NCBI GenBank assembly: GCA_046331175.1
Contig: JAXLRI010000003.1
Coordinates: 620,001-684,000, forward strand
DNA from: JAWKIW01 sp046331175
GTDB taxonomy: Bacteria; Actinomycetota; Acidimicrobiia; Acidimicrobiales; Acidimicrobilacustridaceae
Length of the DNA stretch: 64,000 nucleotides
Reading direction: 5' to 3'
The stretch's first letter is position 1, and each line of letters starts with the position of its first letter. The position numbers and the translations under genes were made by a program. Below the pieces are notes generated by a model that had not been told where the DNA came from, made no database searches, and was given only the letters and a program-made list of their open reading frames with translations. Shown one piece after another: positions 8,781 to 17,200 of the stretch.

Positions 8781-9030
8781 TCGCCTCGCCGTCGCCCCGG
8801 CGTCGCCCCGGCGGTCGGTGGCGGCTGTCCGAACCTGTGGTCGTGGCGCGCCTCGCCGTCGCCCCGGCGGCCGGTGGCGGCTGTCCGAACCTGTGGTCGT
8901 GGCGCGCCTCGCCGTCGCCCCGGCGGTCGGTGGCGGCTGTCCGAACCTGTGGTCGTGGCGCGCCTCGCCGTCGCCCCGGCGGTCGGTGGCGGCCGCCTAA
9001 CCTGCGGCGGTGCCGCGCCTCGCCGTCGCC
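8781..9030 (+). repeat. 56-bp tandem array copying the 5' end of the acyltransferase gene
   Basis: Three near-identical 56-bp units begin (at CTGTCC) at 8825, 8881 and 8937, with a partial unit before them and a diverged fourth at 8993 that contains the real start of the next gene. Each unit carries GAACCT, six bases, GTG, then codons close to the first codons of that gene (Val-Ala-Arg-Leu-Ala-Val-Ala-Pro versus Met-Pro-Arg-Leu-Ala-Val-Ala-Phe). Copies of the GTG fall at 8843, 8899, 8955 and 9010. Units 1-3 differ by about one base, so the duplication is recent or homogenised. The gap between the SGNH gene and the acyltransferase (about 320 bp) holds nothing else recognisable. Confidence 0.9.
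8998..9003 (+). promoter_or_regulatory. -10 hexamer TAACCT of the acyltransferase gene
   Basis: TAACCT ends six bases before the GTG, consistent with a leaderless message. The equivalent position in the upstream repeat units reads GAACCT, so only the gene-proximal copy has the stronger TA start. Confidence 0.6.
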
Positions 9031-9900
9031 TTCCCCGGACAGGGCATCGATCCCGTCGACCTCGCTCGGATCCTCACCGAGCACGCGGGCGACCCCCTGG
9101 TCGAAGCCCTGGCCGATCGCCTCGGCACCTCCGCCTGGCGCGACCTCGACCTCGGCGACACCCGGCAGGCCCAGCCCGCCATCCTCGTGGCCGGCCTGGT
9201 CGCGGCGCGGGCCGGCGTCGATCCGGACCAGGTGGTGGCGGTGGCCGGGCACAGCTTCGGCGAGATCACCGCCCTGGCCTTCGCCGGCGCCATCGAGGCC
9301 GACGCCGCCGTCGACCTGGTCCGGCACCGGGCCGAGCTCTGCCACGCCGCCCACGAGCGCCGCCCCGGCGCCATGCTCGTCGTGATGCGGGTCGCCGACG
9401 CCGACCTCGAGTGGATCCGGCGCCAGGCGGTCGCCGCCACCGGGGCCAGCCTCGAGCTGGCGGTGGTGAACGGCCCCGGCCAGGTGGTGCTCTCGGGCGA
9501 CCGGGTCGCGGTCGACCACGCCGCCGCCGCCGTGACCGCCCAGGACGGCGTGGCCCGGGTCCTCGCCATCGGCGGGGCCTACCACTCGCCCCTGCTCGCG
9601 GAGCAGGTCGCACCGTACGGCGAGGCCGTCCGGGCGGCCCTGCGCGCCGAGCCACGGGTGCCGCTGGTGTCGTGCACGACCCAGGAGCGGCTCACCGGGC
9701 GAGACGACCTGGTCGTCGCGCTGTCCCGGGCCCTGGTGCTGCCCGTGCGGTGGGTGGCCACCATGGAGGCGGTGGCGACCCAGGGCGTCGACCGCGTGGT
9801 CGACGCCGGGCCGGGGCGCACGCTGGTGAACCTCGCTCGCCACACACCGTCGCTGCCAACCGACGGCCTCTCGCCCGAGCGCAGCCGGCGCGGCGGCTGA
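9010..9900 (+). CDS. Malonyl-CoA:ACP acyltransferase-like (FabD family)
   Basis: A 296-residue acyltransferase that should load a malonyl or other acyl unit from CoA onto an ACP. FPGQG opens the fold (residues 8-12). The nucleophile motif GHSFGE spans 80-85 (Ser82), and the catalytic His192 lies in GGAYHSP, so the catalytic dyad is intact. The substrate-gating Arg is probably in the LVRHRAELC helix. It is slightly short for FabD (about 310). It lies directly before the MBOAT, ACP and ketosynthase genes, so it is probably dedicated to that cassette rather than housekeeping (inference). The start codon is embedded in the last, diverged unit of the 56-bp array. Confidence 0.87.
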   Translation: MPRLAVAFPGQGIDPVDLARILTEHAGDPLVEALADRLGTSAWRDLDLGDTRQAQPAILVAGLVAARAGVDPDQVVAVAGHSFGEITALAFAGAIEADAAVDLVRHRAELCHAAHERRPGAMLVVMRVADADLEWIRRQAVAATGASLELAVVNGPGQVVLSGDRVAVDHAAAAVTAQDGVARVLAIGGAYHSPLLAEQVAPYGEAVRAALRAEPRVPLVSCTTQERLTGRDDLVVALSRALVLPVRWVATMEAVATQGVDRVVDAGPGRTLVNLARHTPSLPTDGLSPERSRRGG

Positions 9901-9910
9901 GGACCGGCCG

Positions 9911-11392
9911 ATGCTGTTCAACTCGCTGCAGTACGCCGGCTTCCTCGTGGTGGTGCTGGCGCTGTACTGGGCCCTTCCCCGTCGCCATCGCCGTTGGCTG
10001 CTGCTGATCGCGTCCTACGGCTTCTACGCGACCTGGGACTGGCGGTTCTGCGGCCTCCTCGCCATCACGACCCTCGTCCACTTCGAGCTGGGCCGGCGCC
10101 TCGGGCGCACCACCTCGACGTCGAAGCGCAAGCTGCTGCTCACCGTCGGCGTGCTGTTCAGCCTCGGCCTGCTCGGCTACTTCAAGTACGCCGACTTCGC
10201 AGCGGCGTCGTTCACGTCGCTCCTCACGACCTTCGGCATCGAGGCCAACCCGGCCACGCTGGCCATCGCCCTGCCGATCGGCATCAGCTTCTACACGTTC
10301 CACACGCTCAGCTACACGATCGACGTCTACCGGCGCGACATCGAGCCCACGTCGTCGCTCCTCGGCTTCGCCGTGTTCGTGGCGTACTTCCCGCAGCTGC
10401 TCGCCGGTCCCCTCACGCGGGCCCGCAAGATGCTCCCCCAGTTCGAGCGGCCACCGGCCCAGCCCGATCGCATCGCTTGGCGCCAGGGGCTCGAGCTGAT
10501 CCTCATCGGCCTGTTCCAGAAGGTCGCCATCGCCGACGCCCTCGCGCCCCTCACCCGGGCTGCGTTCGTCGACACGAGCACCGGGCCGGTCCCCGACCGC
10601 AACTGGCTGGTCCTCGTGCTCGCGGTGGTCGCCGGGTTCTGCCAGTTCGTCCTCGACTTCGCCGGCTACTCCAACATCGCCCGGGGCACCTCGAAGCTCA
10701 TGGGCATCGAGCTCCCGTACAACTTCCGCGAGCCGCTGACCCGATCCCGCAACCTCCAGGACTACTGGCGGCGCCACAACATGACCCTGATGGGCTGGTT
10801 CCGCGACTACGTCTACCGGCCGCTGCGCCCCCGGGCCACCACCGAGGTGCGGGCCTTCCTCCTCGTGGTGCTGGTGTTCGTGCTGTCGGGCCTGTGGCAC
10901 ATGCCGACCGCCGGCTGGCTGCTGTGGGGCCTGGTGGTCGGCCTCGGGGTGGCGATCGAGGGCGAGGTGAACCGCGCCCGCGCCCGGCGGCGGCGGGCGT
11001 CGTCGGCCTCCCGAGCTGGTGGCACCGACACGGTGGTGCGGGCCCGCGTCCGCACCGTGGGCCAGCAGCTGCGGTCGTCGGCGTACTGCATCGGCTTCCT
11101 CTCGGCCACCATCGTGCTGGTCCGAGCCCCGAACATCGGCAGTGCCCTCGACTTCTACCGCGAGGTGCTGCGGTTCTCCTGGGCTCCGATCGACGCCAAC
11201 GACGTCCTGCTCGTCGCGTACGCGGTGGCCGCCGTCCTGTTCGCCGACCACCGCGAGCGGGCCCTCGAGCTGACCGAGGGCACCGACGACCCGCCGGGGT
11301 GGTCCCGGCTGGTCCTGTGGTCGGTGATGGTGCTGCTGATCGTCGTCTTCAGCGGCACGGTGAACCAGCCCTTCGTGTACTTCCAGTTCTGA
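9911..11392 (+). CDS. MBOAT-family O-acyltransferase (AlgI/DltB-like)
   Basis: A 493-residue polytopic protein with 10 or more hydrophobic helices. It opens with LFNSLQYAGFLVVVLALYW, typical of the AlgI/PatA/DltB group. The segments KYADF, LPIGISFYTFHTLSYTIDVYR, QLLAGPLTRARKMLPQF and FAGYSNIARGTSKLMGI match the family core. The invariant histidine is His330 in LSGLWHMPTAGWLLWGL. These enzymes move acyl groups across the membrane to extracytoplasmic saccharides, normally with an SGNH partner, which lies just upstream on the other strand. It follows the acyltransferase by 10 bp and precedes an ACP gene, so the acyl donor may be acyl-ACP as in the D-alanylation system (inference). Confidence 0.93.
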   Translation: MLFNSLQYAGFLVVVLALYWALPRRHRRWLLLIASYGFYATWDWRFCGLLAITTLVHFELGRRLGRTTSTSKRKLLLTVGVLFSLGLLGYFKYADFAAASFTSLLTTFGIEANPATLAIALPIGISFYTFHTLSYTIDVYRRDIEPTSSLLGFAVFVAYFPQLLAGPLTRARKMLPQFERPPAQPDRIAWRQGLELILIGLFQKVAIADALAPLTRAAFVDTSTGPVPDRNWLVLVLAVVAGFCQFVLDFAGYSNIARGTSKLMGIELPYNFREPLTRSRNLQDYWRRHNMTLMGWFRDYVYRPLRPRATTEVRAFLLVVLVFVLSGLWHMPTAGWLLWGLVVGLGVAIEGEVNRARARRRRASSASRAGGTDTVVRARVRTVGQQLRSSAYCIGFLSATIVLVRAPNIGSALDFYREVLRFSWAPIDANDVLLVAYAVAAVLFADHRERALELTEGTDDPPGWSRLVLWSVMVLLIVVFSGTVNQPFVYFQF

Positions 11393-11407
11393 TGGCAGGA
11401 TCTGGGC

Positions 11408-11647
11408 GTGGAGAACCAAGACATCTTCGACGCGGTGAAGGCCCGGGCCCTCGAGGTGCTCGACGTCGAGCCCGACCTCATCACCCCTGAAGCCGGGCTG
11501 GCCGACACGCTCGGTGCCGACAGCGTCCACCTCCTCGAGATCGCCGGCCAGCTGGAGGCGCAGTTCGGTGTCGAGCTGGAGGATCGCGAGCTCTACGACG
11601 TGGTGACCATCGGCGAGCTCGTCGACCTGGTGGCCCGGAAGCGCTGA
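11408..11647 (+). CDS. Acyl carrier protein
   Basis: A 79-residue ACP. The phosphopantetheine attachment site is Ser39 in LGADSVHLLEIAGQLE, with the usual four-helix pattern and a helix III rich in acidic residues. The GTG start is preceded at six bases by CAGGAT and has no ribosome binding site, so it may also be transcribed on its own within the cassette. It lies between the MBOAT and ketosynthase genes and should carry the acyl chain between the acyltransferase, the ketosynthase and perhaps the MBOAT. Confidence 0.92.
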   Translation: MENQDIFDAVKARALEVLDVEPDLITPEAGLADTLGADSVHLLEIAGQLEAQFGVELEDRELYDVVTIGELVDLVARKR

Positions 11648-11650
11648 CCG

Positions 11651-12814
11651 GTGCCCCCTACCCCGGTCGCGGTGACCGGCATCGGCACGGTCGGCGCCAC
11701 CGGGATCGGCCACGAGGCGTTCTGGGCCGCCCTCGTCGCCGACCACGACCTCCCCACCCCCGGCCTGCTCGACGGGTTCGATCCCTCGCCCTGGCTCGCT
11801 CCTTCCGATGCCCGTCGCACCGATCCCTACCTGCAGTACGCGATCGCGGCGGGTGGGTTGGCGCTCGACGACGCCGGTGCTCCGGCCTTCGAACCCGACC
11901 GGGCCGGCGTGGTCATGGCGAACCTGTACGGGGCGGCCCGCTCGCTCGAAGCCGAGCGCGACGTCCTGGCCGAGTCCGGTCCGAAGCTGGTGTCGCCCCT
12001 GCTCGCCGCCCACGCGTGCGAGGACGCCTGCGCCTCGCAGCTGAGCATCCGCTTCGGCCTGCGGGGACCGGCGCTGCTCGCCGGGGCGTCGTGCGCCGGC
12101 GGGACCGTCGCGCTCGGGGTGGCGGCCGGCCTGGTGGCCTCCGGCACGTGCGACCTGGTCCTCGCCGGCGGTGCCTTCGGCCCGATCAGCGACGTCCTGC
12201 GCACGTCCTACGACCGGTTGCGGGTGCTGTCGCCGACCGGGTGGGCCCGCCCGTTCGACCAGCGCCGTGACGGGTTCGTCATCGCCGACGGCGCCTGCGT
12301 GCTGGTGCTGGAGTCCGCACAGCACGCCCTTGGGCGGGGGGCCGACGTGCTCGGGTGGATCCGCGGCTGGGCCCACACCAACGACGCCCACCACGTGTCG
12401 CGGCCGAGCGGTGACGGCATCGAGCGCTGCCTGGCGGCGGCGGTGGCCCACGCCGGGGTCGCCGTCGACGAGATCGCCCACGTCAACGCCCACGCCACCG
12501 GGACCGCCACCGGCGACCGCGCCGAGGCCGACGCCATCGCCCGCGTGCTCGGGTCGCCGTCGGTCACCTCGATCAAGGGCCGCACCGGCCACGCGATGCC
12601 CGCCGCCGGCGCCTTCGAGGCCGCCAGCGTCGTGCTCTCCTTCCGGCATCGGCTGCTGCCACCCACCGCCGCCGCCGGCGAGGCCGATCCCGAGATCGAT
12701 GCCGACGTCGTGTGGGGGGCTCCCCGGCCGTGGGCGCCGGCACCCACCGTGTCGTCGTCGTTCGGCCTCGGCGGCCAGAACGCCTGCGTGGTGCTCTCCC
12801 CGGCCGCCTCCTAG
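11651..12814 (+). CDS. Beta-ketoacyl-ACP synthase (FabF/KAS II-like)
   Basis: A 387-residue condensing enzyme. The active-site cysteine is Cys148 in GASCAGG, the first histidine is His281 in NAHATGTATGD, and Lys309 and His314 lie in KGRTGHAMP with the normal five-residue spacing; the C-terminal SSSFGLGGQNAC loop is present. It is therefore a decarboxylating, extending synthase and not a degenerate chain-length factor. It is a little shorter than FabF (about 410). It starts three bases after the ACP stop. The catalytic Lys and second His argue that it truly elongates or builds the acyl group used by the cassette. Confidence 0.92.
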   Translation: MPPTPVAVTGIGTVGATGIGHEAFWAALVADHDLPTPGLLDGFDPSPWLAPSDARRTDPYLQYAIAAGGLALDDAGAPAFEPDRAGVVMANLYGAARSLEAERDVLAESGPKLVSPLLAAHACEDACASQLSIRFGLRGPALLAGASCAGGTVALGVAAGLVASGTCDLVLAGGAFGPISDVLRTSYDRLRVLSPTGWARPFDQRRDGFVIADGACVLVLESAQHALGRGADVLGWIRGWAHTNDAHHVSRPSGDGIERCLAAAVAHAGVAVDEIAHVNAHATGTATGDRAEADAIARVLGSPSVTSIKGRTGHAMPAAGAFEAASVVLSFRHRLLPPTAAAGEADPEIDADVVWGAPRPWAPAPTVSSSFGLGGQNACVVLSPAAS

Positions 12815-12830
12815 GCGGGCGAGCGAGGTG

Positions 12831-14273
12831 TCACCGGCTGGTGGAGATCTCGGCTCGGTCGCCCGGGGTGCGGACCACCGGGCGCCGCGGGACCAGGTCG
12901 GCGAACCCCACACCGACCACGACGGTCGCCAGCGGTGCACCCCAGCCGAGCAGGCCGGCCCGCCCGCCCGAGATCGCCCCCACGGCCAGGGCCGCCGCCG
13001 GGAGCACGAGCACGGGCAGCCAGCGACGCCCACGGTCGAGCCACCCGTCGAGGTCGCGCCCGACGGCCAGGAGGGTCAGGACCACCAGCACCAGGCCGGC
13101 GGCGGCCCCGAGCAGCGATGGGAGCCGACCCGCGGCCCCCGGCTCGGCGACCAGCGCGCCGAGCGAGCCGAGTGGCAGGGGCAGCCCGACCGCGGAGGCG
13201 ACCACGCGCACCCACGGCACGAAGGCGACCGCCGGCACCGCCACGAGCACGGCCACGAGCGCTCCTCGGCTCCCCCGTCCGACCTCGGGCTCCCGCCGGT
13301 CGTCGAGCGGCGGCTCGTCTCGGTGTCGATCGACCAGCAGCACCCACGCGGCGACGACGGGGACGGCGACGAGGGCTTCCGGGCGGGCCAGGCCGGCGGC
13401 GGCGAGGGCGAGGCCGCCCGCCACGGCGCGGCGCCCGTCGAGGCGCTCGGGGTCGGCGAGCAGCACGGCCCCGACCAGGGCGGCACCGGCGAGCACCATC
13501 GGGAGCTGCTGGTCCCACAGGGCGGGGGCCACGGCCGCCACGGTGCCGGCGACGAGCGCCGCCGACGGTCCGGCGATGCGCCGGGCCAGCCGCCAGACCA
13601 GTGCGACGGCGAGCACGCCGACGACCAGCTGGACGAGCCGGGGGCCGCCCGGTGCGAACGCACCGACGAGCGGGGCGAGTGGTGGGTGGTCGGTCAGGAG
13701 GACGGCCCGGCCGTCGATGACGGTCAGGTAGCCGCTGCCGGACCGCAGGTTGCGGGTGATCTGCTGGGCGGCGGTCGACAGCGGGGGCGGCGCGGCCACC
13801 ACGCGGATCGCCAGCGCCACGACGCCGATGGTGGCACCGGCGAGCACCAGCGAACGATCGGCGGCGAGGCGCCGACGGGCGTCGGCGATCACGGCGCCCG
13901 CACGCCGGGCCGGCCGCCAGCGCGCGGCACGATCGACGGGCCGCTCGACCACGGCGAACAGCACCACCGCCACGGCGAGGAGGGCGGCGGCGACGTTGCC
14001 GGCGTTGCCGGCGAGCGGCCGGTTGGCGGCGAAGGTGAGGGTGGGGTCGTTGGCGCCGGGCACGACCTCGAGCACCGTGGCGACGGCCGCCCCGACGAGG
14101 ACGATGAAGGCGCCGAACGCCACCGGGCGGCCGGGATCGGCGCGGTACAGGAAGGTGGCTGCGATGACGAAGGCGGCGACGATGGCGAAGTCGACGCTGA
14201 TCAGCGCCCAGCAGATCGCCACCGCGACCGCAGCGAGGACGCCCTGGCGCAGCCACGAGGTGGGCGCCCTCAT
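12831..14273 (-). CDS. GT39/PMT-like membrane glycosyltransferase
   Basis: A 480-residue integral membrane protein with about eleven helices. After an N-terminal cytoplasmic/helical region (WLRQGVLAAVAVAICWALISV), a periplasmic loop carries LLTDHPPLAPLVGAF, resembling the His-Pro-Pro loop of GT39-type mannosyltransferases that use polyprenyl-phosphate sugars. The start is fixed by an ATGA overlap with the AftD-like gene upstream; the open frame beyond it is spurious. It is the last gene of the leftward envelope block and converges on the ketosynthase gene with a 16-bp gap. The acceptor is unknown. Confidence 0.72.
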   Translation of the reverse strand: MRAPTSWLRQGVLAAVAVAICWALISVDFAIVAAFVIAATFLYRADPGRPVAFGAFIVLVGAAVATVLEVVPGANDPTLTFAANRPLAGNAGNVAAALLAVAVVLFAVVERPVDRAARWRPARRAGAVIADARRRLAADRSLVLAGATIGVVALAIRVVAAPPPLSTAAQQITRNLRSGSGYLTVIDGRAVLLTDHPPLAPLVGAFAPGGPRLVQLVVGVLAVALVWRLARRIAGPSAALVAGTVAAVAPALWDQQLPMVLAGAALVGAVLLADPERLDGRRAVAGGLALAAAGLARPEALVAVPVVAAWVLLVDRHRDEPPLDDRREPEVGRGSRGALVAVLVAVPAVAFVPWVRVVASAVGLPLPLGSLGALVAEPGAAGRLPSLLGAAAGLVLVVLTLLAVGRDLDGWLDRGRRWLPVLVLPAAALAVGAISGGRAGLLGWGAPLATVVVGVGFADLVPRRPVVRTPGDRAEISTSR

Positions 14274-17200
14274 CCGCGGGCCTCGTCGACGGGTGGCCGC
14301 GGTCGCCGCAGGACCAGCCAGAGGCAGGTGCCGACGCCGATGGTCGTGAGCAGCAGGCCGATGTCGAAGATCCGCTGGCCGCGGTAGCGGATCTGCACCT
14401 CGACCGGACCGGTCTGGTCGATGCGCCAGCCGGCGAAGGTGTCGTAGGGCTCGGGCGGGCCGAGGGGTCGCCCGTCGACGGTGGCCTCCCATCCGGGTGC
14501 CCACGACTGCTGGTAGACGAGGGTGGTCGGGCCGTCGGCCGTGTAGCGGACGGTGGCCGACGAGGGCGCCGGGCTGTCGACGGACGCCAGTGGGGGCTCG
14601 AGCGACGCCGTGCTCGGCTGCGACACGTCGGCGGTGGCGAGCGACAGCGAGTCGACCAGGCCGGCCGAGCCGCCGTCGACGAGGTGCCAGCCGTTGCCGA
14701 GCCGCTGCACCTCGCACCCCCGCACCGGCACCCGCTCGCCACGGAGCAGCTGGCCCGCCGTGCCGTCGACCTGGACCGGCAGCGGCCGGAGGGCCTCGGC
14801 GGCCTCCCCGATCCGCAACCCGATGTCCCGGCACCCCGACAGCGGTGCGTCCGCGGCGATCGGGGCGGCGCGGTTGTTCACGACGACCTCGCCGAGGCGG
14901 ATGCGGGCCCGCTGCTCGTCGGTGGAGGCGGTGACCTCGATGGTGTCGGTCGAGACGGGCTTGGCGAAGTCGGCGACGAGCAGCCGGCACCGGGCGTCGG
15001 TGCTCCCGGGGCAGGGCGTGACGGTCTTCGACGTGGCCTGCACCGCGCCGCTGGGCGCGTAGGCGGTCACCGCGATCTGGCTGGCGGCGGCGGCGCCCTC
15101 GCCGGCTTGGGTGACGACGCCGACGCGCTGCACCTCCTGGCGGGGCAGGGCCAGCCGCACGGGCTCGTCGGCCCGCACGACCGTGGTGGTGGCGGGGTCG
15201 CCGTCGACGAGGGCGGTGTCGGCGTGGCCCGGGCCGCTGCTCAGCACCGGGTGGTCGATCAGCGCGGCGAGCGCGACGTCGGACGCGGCCGAGCTGGCCT
15301 GCAGCGTGCCCCGCACCTCGTAGGGGCGCTCGCCCGCCACCCGGAAGCGCCGCCGCAGCGAGGGCTCCTCGAGGACGCCGCCGGGGCTGGTGACCCCGGA
15401 CCGGGTGAACAGGTACGAGATCGGCGCCCGCTGCAGGGCGGCCGCCAGGTCGGGGCGACCCAGGGCGGCCACGAACGGGTCGTCGGGGACCTGGACGTAC
15501 TCGGTCAGGTCGGCGCCCGTCACGGCCAGGTCGACGATGCCGGCGGTGGCGGCGTTGGGGTCGACGCCCGTGATGCGCACCTCGACGAAGCCCGATCGCC
15601 GGGGCTCGAACCCGGCGACGAACCGGGTCACCCCGGGGGCCGGGGCGTCGCCGAGCCGGTCCTTGGGCTCGCCGACCTGCACGGTGGAGCCGTCCGAGAA
15701 GCGCAGCTGCATGGACGTCACGTTCTTGACGTCGGCGGTCACGCCCCGCAGCTCGGGGAGCTCCTGGCTGGTGACGCCTCCCTGCTCGACCGCGTGGGGG
15801 CGCAGCTGGACGAGGAACGTGCGGGCGAGGGCGTCGGTCCGGCCAGCGGACCACTCGGTGGCGGGGTCGCGGTCGAAGGCGTTGGCGGGGCGGAACCACG
15901 GCGTCGATCCGGTGGCGCCCCGGGTGGCGCCGCTGACCGCGATGGTGGCGGCGTCGGGGTACCACGCGACGGACTGGGTGGACGGCCGGGAGAACAGCGA
16001 CTGGGTGAGGCGGTTGTCGATGTCCTGGTTCTCGGCCAGCGTGTGGGAGTAGTCGGGTTCGTAGCCGAGCAGCACGCGGAGCCGCCGGCGGTTGGTGTCG
16101 GTGATGCTCAGGGGCGCCCCCTGCTGCAGCAGGGACTGCAGCTCGCTCGGGTCGAGCGTGCCCGAGTACTGGACCGGGGTCGAGCCGTCGAGCTGGCCCA
16201 CCTCGGCCAGCTCGGTCCAGGCCGCGCCGTCACCGGCCACCACCCGGGGCGGGCGGCCGTCGGCGAGGCGGACGCCCCCCGCCGGCCCGGGATCGCGCAG
16301 CGCGTAGATCTCGACGGGTGGCAGCGCCCGCTCGCCCTGAGCGACCGCCGAGCCGTCCCCGGCAGCCGTGGTGTTGGTGCCGGGCTCGCCGAAGGTGGCC
16401 ACCAGGGCCAGGTCGGGGTCGTTGCGCAGCCCCGCGTACGACGCCGGTCGCGGGCGCCCCATCGTCTGCCAGTCGAGGTCGTTGCGCAGCAGCACGTAGC
16501 GGATGCCCATCCGGCGCAGCACCGGGGCGAGCGTGCCGGGCGTGTACGCGGGGTCGGCCAGGCCGGCCGACACCGCCTCGAGGAGGTTGGCCGACTGCGG
16601 GGCGCTGAGGGGCACGCCGGTGGCGACGGCGTGGGGCCGGGCGAGGAGGGCGTCGAAGATGTCGTCGCCGGTCCAGCCCCAGCGGTAGCGCGTGCGGCTG
16701 GTCATCGGTGCGAGCAGGACGCGGTCGTCGCCGGGCTGGTCGTCGAGCCAGCGCACCGCCTGGTCCCAGTAGGCGGGGATGCCGTCGAGCCGCTGGCCGC
16801 CGTTGTAGACGCCGCCCGTCCAGAACGGGATGGCGTTGACGGCGAGCACGACCGCGACCGCGGCGATGCCGAGGCCGCCGACGGCGACCGACCGTCGCCA
16901 CAGCCAGCGCAGGCCAGCCACGGCGCCGCAGCCGAACAGGATGCTGACACCGATCACCAGCCCCGGCCCGGCCTTGTAGACGTTGCGGAAGGCGCCGAGG
17001 AGCGCCACCGAGCGGAACGCCTTCAGGATCGCGTCGCCCGACGGCGCCGGGTCGGTGAGCGGGTAGGCGCCGACCAGCACGACGAGCGACGTCAGCGCCA
17101 TGAGCGCGAACAGCAGGCGCGGCCGCCAGCGGCTGAGCCACACGTACGCCACGGCCACCAGCGCCGGCACGAAGGTGCAGAGGACGACGAAGGTCGTGGA

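Noticed and set aside
8781..9030. Possible upstream in-frame extension of the FabD-like gene through the repeats
   Set aside because: The last unit has a one-base deletion relative to the others, so the GTG copies are not all in one frame, and a stop-containing CCTAACC stretch sits before the true start.
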